DNA of 32,054 nt from Dehalococcoidia bacterium. GTDB taxonomy: Bacteria; Chloroflexota; Dehalococcoidia; Dehalococcoidales; RBG-16-60-22. The translations under genes were made by a program, and so were the position numbers. Position 1 is the first letter of the stretch; every line of letters begins with the position of its first letter. Location of the stretch: positions 1-32,054 of the forward strand of contig DUFB01000049.1 of NCBI GenBank assembly GCA_011192005.1. Reading direction: 5' to 3'. Below, in pieces: positions 1 to 6,908 of this stretch. Below the pieces are notes generated by a model. That model saw only the letters and a program-made list of their open reading frames with translations. It was not told the DNA's origin and ran no database searches.

Positions 1-464
1 GCAATCTGCTCGCGGCTGGCGCCGGCGGCGAAGCTCTTCTCCTTGAACCTCTTCCGCACCGATTTCGGTTCCAGGCCGGCAATCTTCTTATCGGGTCGCA
101 CCAGCACTGCCGCGGTTATCAGTCCGGTCAGCGGGTCGGCGCAGAAGAGCGCTTTCTCTATGGTCGTTTTAGGGGAGAGACCGTGGGTCTCGTTATGACA
201 GAGGATGGCGCTGGATATCGCTTCGCTGGCGCCCAGGTCGCGGGCAAGGTCGGCACCGAGCTTGCTGTGGGTATTCATGTCCCCTCCGGTTAGCTCGACG
301 TCGATATCATGCAGCAGTCCGGCCAGCCCCCACTCCGCCTCGTTCTCCCCGAAGCGTTTGGCCAGGGCAATCATGATGGCTTCGGTGGCCAGCATGTGCT
401 TGATGAGGTTCTCGTTCTCGACGTTTTCCCTGATTGACTCGAGTGCTTCCTGTCGGTTTATCAT
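1..464 (-). CDS. HD-domain (HDIG-type) protein, C-terminus outside window
   Basis: The reverse strand reads open from an ATG at 464 to the window edge, about 154 codons without a stop, so the C-terminus is missing. The ORF track shows only a shadow here. The protein starts MINRQEALES and carries an HD motif (GLLHDIDVE, around residue 50), an upstream His (KHMLATEA) and a downstream His (CHNETHG), which fits a metal-dependent HD phosphohydrolase fold. Bacterial proteins of this type are usually annotated HDIG-domain hydrolases, and the substrate cannot be told from sequence. A GAGG stretch lies about 8 bases before the ATG. It is the last gene of a minus-strand run after the two cupin genes, but has its own possible promoter. 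Confidence 0.85.
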   Translation of the reverse strand, partial: MINRQEALESIRENVENENLIKHMLATEAIMIALAKRFGENEAEWGLAGLLHDIDVELTGGDMNTHSKLGADLARDLGASEAISSAILCHNETHGLSPKTTIEKALFCADPLTGLITAAVLVRPDKKIAGLEPKSVRKRFKEKSFAAGASREQI

Positions 465-479
465 CCCTGCCTCAGGCAA

Positions 480-508
480 AATATATAATATACCGCCTGG
501 ATATTCAA
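480..508 (-). promoter_or_regulatory. possible promoter of the HD-domain gene
   Basis: On the minus strand TTGAAT and TATATT are separated by 17 bases, 16 bases upstream of the HD gene start. The -35 match is only moderate and the region is AT-rich, so this is tentative. Confidence 0.35.
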
Positions 509-523
509 GTCTATCTCGTCGGT

Positions 524-1399
524 CTATTTCTGGCTCTCATCTTTAACGTACAATTTACCGGGCACGGTGGTGAAGTGGAATATGGGCTGGTCGACCCGCT
601 TGAGTATCAGCGGGCAGTGCTTCATTCCCGCCGGCACGAACACCATGGCGCTCCGGGTGATCACCTGCTTCTCGTCTTCCAGCCAGATTTCTATCTCCCC
701 GTGAAGGTTATAAGGGTCTTTCGGGTCGTTCCCGAAAAATCCGATTATCTCGTCAGAATCGTGGGTATGGGGTACATCTTCTAGGGTGGCAGCGGCTTTA
801 AGATACCAGGCCGTGTTCATGTGGAAAGCCCCCTCCACCACGTTCTTGTCCATCCAGAGAATCCGGAAGGCGTACTTTGCGTACGCTTCCGCGATAACCT
901 GTTTCTCCGGCGGTATCTTAAGCTCCGTTACCACGTATTTACCGTAGTCCGCTTCCAGCTTTCTCGCCTCGTCCATTTTCTGCTGGATATACTTCCCGCC
1001 GGTCACGGTGGAATAGTGGAAAATGGGTCTATCAACTTTTCTTAATATCAGGGGACAGTGGTTCATGCCCGCCGGTATGAAAACCATCGCCGTTCTGGTT
1101 ATGAGAAATTTCTGGTCTTCCAGCCAGAATTCTATCTCGCCGTGCAGGTTATATGGGTCTTTCGGGTCGTTGCCGAAGAAGCCGATGATTTCGTCGACGT
1201 CGTGCTGGTGCGATTCCGCCCCGTGCGCCCAGGGCTTCAGGTACCAGGAGCAGTTCATCTGGAATGCCCCTTCCACCACGTTCTCGTCCATCCAGAGTAT
1301 GCGGTTGGCGAATTTCTTATACGCCTCGACGAACTCCGGACGAAAGTCGGGGGTCTTAAGCTCGGTTACCACGTATTTCCCGTACTTGGAATCGGTCAT
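524..1399 (-). CDS. tandem-duplicated cupin-like protein, function unknown
   Basis: This 291-residue protein consists of two homologous halves, roughly residues 1-145 and 150-291. Each half starts YGKYVVTELK, continues with RILWMD.NVVEGAF, then H.HD.DEIIGFFGNDPKDPY, then a Glu-rich strand and an HCPLIL motif. The paired His/Asp/Glu cluster and the later His suit metal ligands of a cupin beta-barrel, and both halves keep them, so both sites may be active. I recall similar cupin-like proteins of unknown function in anaerobes; no substrate is suggested. AGGAG lies about 11 bases before the ATG. The gene follows the single-domain relative on the same strand with a gap of about 40 bases, so the two probably form an operon. 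The near-identical core of the two halves points to a fairly recent internal duplication. Confidence 0.85.
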   Translation of the reverse strand: MTDSKYGKYVVTELKTPDFRPEFVEAYKKFANRILWMDENVVEGAFQMNCSWYLKPWAHGAESHQHDVDEIIGFFGNDPKDPYNLHGEIEFWLEDQKFLITRTAMVFIPAGMNHCPLILRKVDRPIFHYSTVTGGKYIQQKMDEARKLEADYGKYVVTELKIPPEKQVIAEAYAKYAFRILWMDKNVVEGAFHMNTAWYLKAAATLEDVPHTHDSDEIIGFFGNDPKDPYNLHGEIEIWLEDEKQVITRSAMVFVPAGMKHCPLILKRVDQPIFHFTTVPGKLYVKDESQK

Positions 1400-1441
1400 T
1401 TTATATAAACTCCTGATAAATCAATTTTTATAAGTGCGATA

Positions 1442-1894
1442 TTATTTTATCCCCCTGATGATATTGTCCTTCACGTATTTTCCGGTCAGGGATATTGCCA
1501 GAAACAGAAAGGGTCGCTCCACTCTCGTTACCCTCAGGGGACAATGCCTCAGTCCGGCGGGGGCGTAAATCAGACAGCTCCTGGTGAGGAGATATTTCTC
1601 GTCTTCCAGCCAGAATTCCACCTCTCCGCCCAGGTCATGGGGATTTTGCGGGTCGCTCCCCAGAAAGCCAACTATCTCGTCGAAATCGTGCGTGTGGGAA
1701 GGGGAACCTTCTTCCTCCGTGGCTTTCCAGTACCAGGAACAGATTACGCTGAAAGCCCCTTTTATTATCTCGTCTTCCAGCCACAGTATGCGGGTCGCTC
1801 TATCGTTATAATGGTGCTCCTCATCCAGTTCCCGTGCTCCTGTAGGCAGTACTAAATCACTCAGGATATATTTCTCGTATTTTCGTCCGGACAT
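1442..1894 (-). CDS. single-domain cupin-like protein, paralogue of the tandem cupin
   Basis: This protein has about 150 residues and one copy of the domain found twice in its neighbour: RILWLEDEIIKGAF, HTHDFDEIVGFLGSDPQNP, GEVEFWLEDEKYLLTRS and HCPL. The ligand-like His, Asp and Glu residues are kept. The ORF track starts 27 codons further upstream at 1975, but the ATG at 1894 is preceded by an excellent GAGGAGG site with 6-7 base spacing, so MSGRKYEKY is the likely N-terminus. It is upstream of the two-domain gene and probably cotranscribed with it. Function is unknown; a small-molecule-binding or metal-dependent enzyme role is only inference from the fold. Confidence 0.83.
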   Translation of the reverse strand: MSGRKYEKYILSDLVLPTGARELDEEHHYNDRATRILWLEDEIIKGAFSVICSWYWKATEEEGSPSHTHDFDEIVGFLGSDPQNPHDLGGEVEFWLEDEKYLLTRSCLIYAPAGLRHCPLRVTRVERPFLFLAISLTGKYVKDNIIRGIK

Positions 1895-1977
1895 ATTTTT
1901 ACCTCCTCGACTATTGGAATAGCGTATGCCTATTGTAACATCTTTTGACATTTTATAGTTAATCTCTTCAGTCACTC

Positions 1978-2006
1978 TTGACTTGCCGTACGTTTGATGT
2001 TATCAT
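1978..2006 (+). promoter_or_regulatory. strong sigma70-type promoter for the leader and downstream cluster
   Basis: TTGACT (1978-1983) and TATCAT (2001-2006) are separated by exactly 17 bases. Transcription would start near 2013, about 225 bases before the first large gene at 2237, giving an unusually long leader. Confidence 0.7.
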
Positions 2007-2051
2007 TCCACTGACGATATTTATCTGAGAAACGTTGAAAAGGGGGTGTTG

Positions 2052-2114
2052 ATGTTAATTCAAGTTGTTGCCCAGCTCCATAGCGTCTTCACGCCCGCAC
2101 GGGTTTCCGGCTAG
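2052..2114 (+). CDS. possible 20-residue leader peptide
   Basis: An ATG at 2052 is preceded by an AGGGGG purine run (about 6 bases away) and opens a 20-codon frame ending in TAG at 2112. It reads MLIQVVAQLH followed by SVFTPARVSG. It lies just after the strong promoter and before two intrinsic terminators, which is the position of an attenuator leader peptide. There is no run of one amino acid codon that would name a regulating tRNA. It may equally be a chance frame inside an untranslated leader. The evidence is position and ribosome-binding site only. Confidence 0.35.
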   Translation: MLIQVVAQLHSVFTPARVSG

Positions 2115-2140
2115 AATCCTCTTCCCATCATCGAAATCCG

Positions 2141-2170
2141 GCCGTTCCGTCGGGAACGGCTTTTGTATTT
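2141..2170 (+). terminator. intrinsic terminator 1 in the leader
   Basis: An 8 bp perfect stem (GCCGTTCC / GGAACGGC) with a 4-base loop is followed by TTTTG and then TATTTTATT. It lies downstream of the promoter at 1978 and upstream of the gene at 2237, so it must either be regulated or end a short RNA. Confidence 0.72.
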
Positions 2171-2177
2171 TATTAGG

Positions 2178-2208
2178 GCCGCGGGTGTGATACGCCGCGG
2201 TTTTTTCT
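2178..2208 (+). terminator. intrinsic terminator 2 in the leader
   Basis: CCGCGG is repeated around a 10-base loop and followed at once by TTTTTTCTT. This makes a 6 bp all-GC stem plus U-tract on the plus strand, about 30 bases before the GTG start of the next gene. Confidence 0.65.
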
Positions 2209-2236
2209 TATTCCCCGTAAGTTTATTGGAGGCAAT

Positions 2237-2812
2237 GTGAATATCCCTGATTTTATAACCAGATATTACCAGAAGGGTGAATATCCCTTTATGTCCCTCA
2301 ACGACCTGCCCCTTGGTGAAGCTAATCGGGTGAAGGCGGCCTATTGCTGGAAAAATAATATCGGGCGATTCTATGCCCAGGAAGACTACCTCATACACCG
2401 TAAAGAAATAGAGGACTGGATTTACCATGAATTGATGAGACTCGGTGGCCGTCCCGTAGATACGGTGCCGGTCTACATGACACTGGGGGAATCGCCACAA
2501 GGTGAACATGATATCCGGGAAGAACTACAGCAGAATGCCGAGGAGATAAGGATTCCCCTGGCGGCAATCGATCTGTCGGCGGTCAGTTTTACCTATCCGG
2601 ATAGCATGTACCGGCATATCGTCGATGACCGGGGCAATATTATATCGTCCGGACGTACCAACACCCCCGCGGTATATACTTATGATGATTTGCCGGCGGT
2701 AGTGGGAAAATACCGGGTCTATGATAACTACCGGTTCAATATCGAAGCGCAGGTCTGGGACCGCGCCATGCTGCACCGATACTGGCTGAAAATTAAAGGA
2801 GAAAAACAATGA
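2237..2812 (+). CDS. uncharacterised protein, about 191 residues
   Basis: I do not recognise a named family. I recall similar hypothetical proteins in Firmicutes sharing motifs like VSFTYPDSM and IEAQVWD, but this is memory, not a search. The protein is soluble, without signal peptide or membrane segments, rich in Tyr, Asp and Glu, and probably a single compact domain. The start is GTG at 2237, preceded by TTGGAGG with 4-base spacing. The stop overlaps the ATG of the methyltransferase (ATGA), so the two are translationally coupled and their products may act together. Expression should depend on passage through the two-terminator leader unless another promoter exists. Confidence 0.8.
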   Translation: MNIPDFITRYYQKGEYPFMSLNDLPLGEANRVKAAYCWKNNIGRFYAQEDYLIHRKEIEDWIYHELMRLGGRPVDTVPVYMTLGESPQGEHDIREELQQNAEEIRIPLAAIDLSAVSFTYPDSMYRHIVDDRGNIISSGRTNTPAVYTYDDLPAVVGKYRVYDNYRFNIEAQVWDRAMLHRYWLKIKGEKQ

Positions 2813-3600
2813 ATATAGATAAAACAAGAATGGCCGAATTATTGCGTAATGATAGGTATCCGCGTTCGGACAAGTACGACCCCGAGTGGGTACTGCAGGG
2901 ATGGATGGGCCCCAACGTGCTCTGGCTGACGGAGTGGCTTTGTGAGAGGATGGAGTTCAGGCCCGGTATGCGTGTGCTGGATATGGGCTGCGGCAAAGCG
3001 CTGAGCTCGATATTTCTGGCGAAGGAATTCGGCGTGGAGGTCTGGGCTAACGACCTCTGGATACCCGCCACCGAAAACTGGCAGCGCGTCAGGGAGGTGG
3101 GACTCGAAGACCGGGTGTTCCCCATTCATGCTGAAGCCCACGAGTTGCCCTACGCCGATGAATTCTTCGATGCCATTATCAGCCTGGACTCGTACCAGTA
3201 CTACGGCACCGACGACCTCTATCTGGGTTATTTCTGCAAATTCGTCAGGCCCGGTGGGCAGCTAGGTATCGTTGTTCCGGGGCTGATGCGGGACTTCGAT
3301 GGCCCTTTACCCGAGCACCTGACCCGTATTGTCGCCGACGGTAAGCCATTCTGGGAGCCGGAATGCTGGTGTTTCCATACCGCCGATTGGTGGCGGCAGC
3401 ACTGGGGGAAGGCGGGCCTGGTGGATGTGGAGGTGGCTGATGTCCTGCCGGATGGTTGGAAGGATTGGGTACAATATGAAAAAGCTTGTGGTGAGGCCGG
3501 TACGCTTCTCTTCCCTTCCGAGGAAGAAACCCTTGTCGAAGATGCCGGTCGTTACCTGGCCCTAGTACGCGTGGTGGCGAGGAGGCAGAAAGATGGGTAA
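2809..3600 (+). CDS. class I SAM-dependent methyltransferase
   Basis: The 263-residue protein has a Rossmann-type SAM-binding motif I, VLDMGCGKALSS, near residue 57, an acidic motif II region (EVWANDLW), and a motif IV-like segment FDAIISLDSYQYYG with RPGGQLGIVVPG after it. This is the arrangement of Methyltransf_11/25 type enzymes. The substrate is unknown; small molecule or lipid are both possible. AAAGGAG precedes the ATG, which overlaps the upstream stop by four bases, and its own stop overlaps the start of rsgA by eight. It is therefore the middle gene of a tightly packed three-gene unit. An N-terminal region (about 50 residues, WMGPNVLWLTEWL) before motif I may form a substrate lid. Confidence 0.88.
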   Translation: MNIDKTRMAELLRNDRYPRSDKYDPEWVLQGWMGPNVLWLTEWLCERMEFRPGMRVLDMGCGKALSSIFLAKEFGVEVWANDLWIPATENWQRVREVGLEDRVFPIHAEAHELPYADEFFDAIISLDSYQYYGTDDLYLGYFCKFVRPGGQLGIVVPGLMRDFDGPLPEHLTRIVADGKPFWEPECWCFHTADWWRQHWGKAGLVDVEVADVLPDGWKDWVQYEKACGEAGTLLFPSEEETLVEDAGRYLALVRVVARRQKDG

Positions 3601-4681
3601 ATCACCTCAGGGGATTCTACATCAACTGGGCTGGAACTCCTTCTTCGAAGATGAATTCCGTCGCCTGCAATCGGAAGAATGGCAACCATGCCGGGTTATT
3701 TCCCAGCAGAGGGATTCCTGCACGGTACAGGGTGAAAGTGGCGAGTTGAACGTCACTTTAGCCGGCCGGCTCCGCTATCAGGCTGATAACGCCGATGCCT
3801 ATCCGGTCGTAGGCGACTGGGTGGCGGTGACGGTCTCGCCCCGCGAGAAGAAGGGCATTATTCAGGCTATACTACCCCGGAAAAGCAGTTTCATGCGTAA
3901 AGCGGTCGGAGGTCCTACGCGGGAACAGGTCGTCGCCGCCAATGTGGATACGGTATTCCTCGTCAGCGGACTTGACGGCGGGCGGAACTTCAATCTGCGC
4001 AGCATCGAGCGTTACCTTACGGTAGCTTGGAACAGCGGGGCGCAGCCCGTGATTGTCCTCAACAAGGCGGATGTCTGCGAGGATGTCCCGTCACGTGTCA
4101 ACGAGGCTGAGTTCGTCGCTTCGGGCGTTCCCGTTCATGCCGTCAGCGCCCTTACCGGGCTGGGGCTGGAGTTATTAAGTGATTACATTGTTTCGGGTAG
4201 TACCGTGGCCCTGCTGGGGCGGTCCGGTGTCGGTAAGTCGGCCATCATTAACGCCCTGCTCGGCGAGGAACGCCAGGCGGTCCGGGAGGTTCGCGAAAGT
4301 GACCGGCGCGGTCGACATACCACCACCCGTCGCGAGCTTATCCTTCTCCCCTCCGGTGGCGTGGTTATCGATACGCCCGGCATGCGCGAGATTCAGCTCT
4401 GGGGCGAGGAGAGCGCCCTCGGTGACGCCTTTGATGATATCGAAAGACTTGCCGGTGATTGCCGTTTTGCCGATTGTCGGCACGATACCGAACCCGGTTG
4501 CGCCGTCCGGGAGGCAATCCAGCGCGGCGATATTGACGATGCCCGCTTTCGGAGCTACCTCAGACTCAAGCGCGAGTTGATGTTCCTCGAAGCGCGCCGC
4601 AACGACCGTGTCCGCATCGAGGAAAAGGAAAGGTGGAAGAAAATATCGCAGTGGGCAAAGCGGCTCAAGAAAGATAGATAG
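3593..4681 (+). CDS. rsgA: ribosome small subunit-dependent GTPase A
   Basis: RsgA is a circularly permuted GTPase that binds the 30S subunit late in assembly and releases maturation factors. The order here is typical: an N-terminal OB-fold (about residues 25-95), then G4 NKAD (about 157), G1 GRSGVGKS (about 208) and G3 DTPG (about 260). A C-terminal zinc-binding segment follows with Cys/His pattern C-x4-C-H-x5-C (CRFADCRHDTEPGC). Length (362) is normal. GAGGAGG lies 7 bases before the ATG, which overlaps the methyltransferase stop. It is the last gene of the cluster that starts with the two-terminator leader. Confidence 0.96.
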   Translation: MGKSPQGILHQLGWNSFFEDEFRRLQSEEWQPCRVISQQRDSCTVQGESGELNVTLAGRLRYQADNADAYPVVGDWVAVTVSPREKKGIIQAILPRKSSFMRKAVGGPTREQVVAANVDTVFLVSGLDGGRNFNLRSIERYLTVAWNSGAQPVIVLNKADVCEDVPSRVNEAEFVASGVPVHAVSALTGLGLELLSDYIVSGSTVALLGRSGVGKSAIINALLGEERQAVREVRESDRRGRHTTTRRELILLPSGGVVIDTPGMREIQLWGEESALGDAFDDIERLAGDCRFADCRHDTEPGCAVREAIQRGDIDDARFRSYLRLKRELMFLEARRNDRVRIEEKERWKKISQWAKRLKKDR

Positions 4682-4687
4682 CAATTC

Positions 4688-4717
4688 TTGACCCCCTCCC
4701 CCTTCTCCACGTACAAT
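4688..4717 (+). promoter_or_regulatory. ffh promoter, apparently giving a leaderless mRNA
   Basis: TTGACC (4688-4693) and TACAAT (4712-4717) are 18 bases apart. The predicted start site is about 4724 and the ffh ATG is at 4727. No Shine-Dalgarno sequence is present between them, so the mRNA would be leaderless or nearly so. Confidence 0.7.
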
Positions 4718-4726
4718 TAAACTGTT

Positions 4727-6061
4727 ATGTTTGAAGTCCTCAGTGAAAAACTCGGCAATGTCTTCCGCCTGCTGGGGAACCGCGGCAAACTCACCGAAAA
4801 GGATATCGACGAAGCCCTGCGGCAAGTACGCTTGGCTTTGCTGGAGGCGGATGTTAACTTCAAGGTGGTCAAGGATTTCACTATCCGTGTCAAGGAACGC
4901 TCCCTCGGCAAAGAAGTAATGCAAAGCCTGACCCCCGCCCAGCAGATTATTAAGATCGTCAACGAAGAGCTTATCGCCACCCTCGGCGAGGAAGAGCCGA
5001 GTAAGCTTTCGGTCTCGCCCCAGCCACCCGCGGTGATTATAATGGTCGGGCTTCAGGGCAGTGGCAAGACCACCACCGCCGCCAAGCTGGCGTATCACCT
5101 GAAACACTCCGGGCAAACTCCTCTATTGGTCGCGGCTGATAACCGCCGTCCTGCCGCCATCGAGCAGCTGGTTACCCTGGGCAAACAGCTTGAGGTTGAG
5201 GTTTACCGTGAAGACCCCAAGGTATCGAGCAAGGATATCGCCAGCCACGCCATGTCCCGGGCAAAAAAGATGGGGGCGACCCATGTTATCATCGATACCG
5301 CCGGCCGACTCCACATCGATGAGGAAATGATGGCAGAGCTCGTTCGGGTGAAGAAAGCCGTCAATCCCCACGAGGTTATCCTTGTAGTTGATGCCATGAC
5401 CGGTCAGGATGCCGTCAGGGTGGCGGAGGAGTTCCACGCCAGGGTCGATGTCACCGGGCTGATACTTACCAAGATGGACGGCGATGCCCGCGGTGGTGCC
5501 GCCCTGTCGATAAGGTGGGTCAGCGGCGTGCCGATTAAATTCATCGGCATCGGGGAGAAGGTGGATGCTTTCGAGCCCTTCCACCCCGACCGGCTCGCTT
5601 CACGTATTCTCGGTATGGGGGACGTTTTAACCTTTATTGAGAAAGCCGAAAAGACTCTCGACGAAGAGAAAGCCCTTGAACTGCAGAAGAAGGTTAAAAC
5701 AGCCACCTTTAACCTGGAGGACTTTCTGGAACAGCTCAGGGCTATCAGGAAGATGGGTCCCATCACCCAGCTGGCGGATATGCTGCCGGGGATAGGCAAG
5801 ATTGCCAGTCGCCTGCCCGACGGCGCTCAGGAGGAGCAACTCAAGAAGGTCGAAGCCATTGTCCTCTCCATGACCCCCGAGGAAAGGCAGAACCCCGGTA
5901 TCATCGGTGGCAGTCGACGGCGCCGCATCGCTAACGGCAGCGGTACCCGCACCAGCGATGTTAATCAGCTGCTTTCGCAATTCCAGCAGATGCAGAAGCT
6001 CATGAAGATGGGTGCCAGGGGTAAAGTGCCCAGGAATATTATGAATATGTTCGGGGGATAA
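4727..6061 (+). CDS. ffh: signal recognition particle protein Ffh (SRP54)
   Basis: Ffh binds 4.5S RNA and signal sequences and, with FtsY, targets membrane proteins to the translocon in the cytoplasm. The N domain (1-90) is followed by the NG GTPase core with P-loop GLQGSGKTTTA near residue 107, a DTAGRLH motif and TKMDGDARGG. The C-terminal M domain (about 300-444) contains the RRRRIANGSGT RNA-binding motif and the methionine-rich tail. Length is standard. The start is fixed by conservation (MFEVLSEKLGNVFRLL) and lies directly after a promoter without a ribosome-binding site. The usual partner rpsP lies elsewhere in the window. Confidence 0.97.
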   Translation: MFEVLSEKLGNVFRLLGNRGKLTEKDIDEALRQVRLALLEADVNFKVVKDFTIRVKERSLGKEVMQSLTPAQQIIKIVNEELIATLGEEEPSKLSVSPQPPAVIIMVGLQGSGKTTTAAKLAYHLKHSGQTPLLVAADNRRPAAIEQLVTLGKQLEVEVYREDPKVSSKDIASHAMSRAKKMGATHVIIDTAGRLHIDEEMMAELVRVKKAVNPHEVILVVDAMTGQDAVRVAEEFHARVDVTGLILTKMDGDARGGAALSIRWVSGVPIKFIGIGEKVDAFEPFHPDRLASRILGMGDVLTFIEKAEKTLDEEKALELQKKVKTATFNLEDFLEQLRAIRKMGPITQLADMLPGIGKIASRLPDGAQEEQLKKVEAIVLSMTPEERQNPGIIGGSRRRRIANGSGTRTSDVNQLLSQFQQMQKLMKMGARGKVPRNIMNMFGG

Positions 6062-6079
6062 AAAGGAGGTTTGTACATA

Positions 6080-6757
6080 ATGAAAGGCCAGAGATATTTC
6101 ACCGATGAAGAACTGAAGGAAATGGGTCGGCGGACACTGGATGTCCTTATCGAAGCTATTGACGCCGGATATAAGGAAAAGGCCAAAGAACTGGCTCAGC
6201 GCATGTATAAGGAGTTCAATTACCTCCATGACGGCTATTTCACCTGGGTTACCGGTCTGCAAACATATATATATGAGAAACTCGGTGTTGATGCCGTCGA
6301 AGAAGCCGAACGCTTCGCCCATACCATCGAGTCGAAAATAGCCTTCATCCCCTCCGGCAAGACCGACTTCCGCGAGCGCGTGATTGACATGCTCGGTGGC
6401 TTGCGGGGGCACCTGCAACCGATTGAAATTAAAGAGGATGACGAGAAGGTGACCCTTACGATGAAGCCCTGCGGCTCTGGGAAGAGGCTCATTCAGAAGG
6501 GCGGCTACGAGGCGGGGCTGGCCAGGGTCAGGGAACCGCACCGCATTACCTGGGGCATGAAGGACTTTCCCCTCTACTGCGTCCACTGTCCGGTGATGGA
6601 GGCTCTGGGTATTGAGAGTACTGGCGATTTTGCCTTCTGTCGTTTTGTCTCCGATCCCGTCGGTGAGGAAGACTGCCAGTTCGTCTTTTACAAGGACCCG
6701 GTGGATATTCCCGAGGAGTTTTATACCCGGATAGACAAGAAAAAACCAGCAGTTTAA
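6080..6757 (+). CDS. uncharacterised Cys-containing protein downstream of ffh
   Basis: A 225-residue soluble protein that I do not recognise. The N-terminal half looks helical (KEMGRRTLDVLIEAIDAGY). The C-terminal half holds a PCGSGKRL motif and a YCVHCPVMEALG segment with a CxxC pair, then another Cys (FAFCRF), suggesting a bound metal or a redox site. The start at 6080 is chosen over the track's TTG at 6071 because GGAGG lies 10 bases before the ATG and the TTG overlaps that site. It follows ffh by 18 bases and may be cotranscribed with it, though no functional link is evident. Confidence 0.8.
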   Translation: MKGQRYFTDEELKEMGRRTLDVLIEAIDAGYKEKAKELAQRMYKEFNYLHDGYFTWVTGLQTYIYEKLGVDAVEEAERFAHTIESKIAFIPSGKTDFRERVIDMLGGLRGHLQPIEIKEDDEKVTLTMKPCGSGKRLIQKGGYEAGLARVREPHRITWGMKDFPLYCVHCPVMEALGIESTGDFAFCRFVSDPVGEEDCQFVFYKDPVDIPEEFYTRIDKKKPAV

Positions 6758-6804
6758 CATCGCCGTTCGACTTATCCCGGATTATATCCCTCGTTTGGAT
6801 TTAC

Positions 6805-6861
6805 CACTCCCCCCTCCAGCCGGTTCCATATTACCGGGTTGAAATACTGGAGAGGGGAGTG
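6805..6861. repeat. 15 bp inverted repeat between convergent genes
   Basis: CACTCCCCCCTCCAG (6805-6819) and CTGGAGAGGGGAGTG (6847-6861) form an imperfect stem with one mismatch around a 27-base loop. It lies between the end of the 6080-6757 gene and the end of the MFS gene, so it may act as a two-way stop signal. There is no U-tract on either strand. The rest of the gap 6758-6908 holds an orphan GAGGAGG with no plausible gene after it. Confidence 0.6.
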
Positions 6862-6908
6862 TAAAAAGAGGAGGTATTAATCAAACACCGTATCTGCTGC
6901 GGAAAAGA

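Noticed and set aside
4175-5116. 313-residue minus-strand ORF across rsgA and ffh
   Set aside because: It covers the ends of two certain genes and the ffh promoter, and shows no family pattern.
5627-6760. 377-residue minus-strand ORF opposite ffh and the next gene
   Set aside because: It is a shadow of two well supported plus-strand genes, has no conserved motif and spans both of them.
6871-6908. GAGGAGG site on the plus strand after the inverted repeat
   Set aside because: No ATG, GTG or TTG follows at a useful distance and the downstream sequence is the MFS gene on the other strand.
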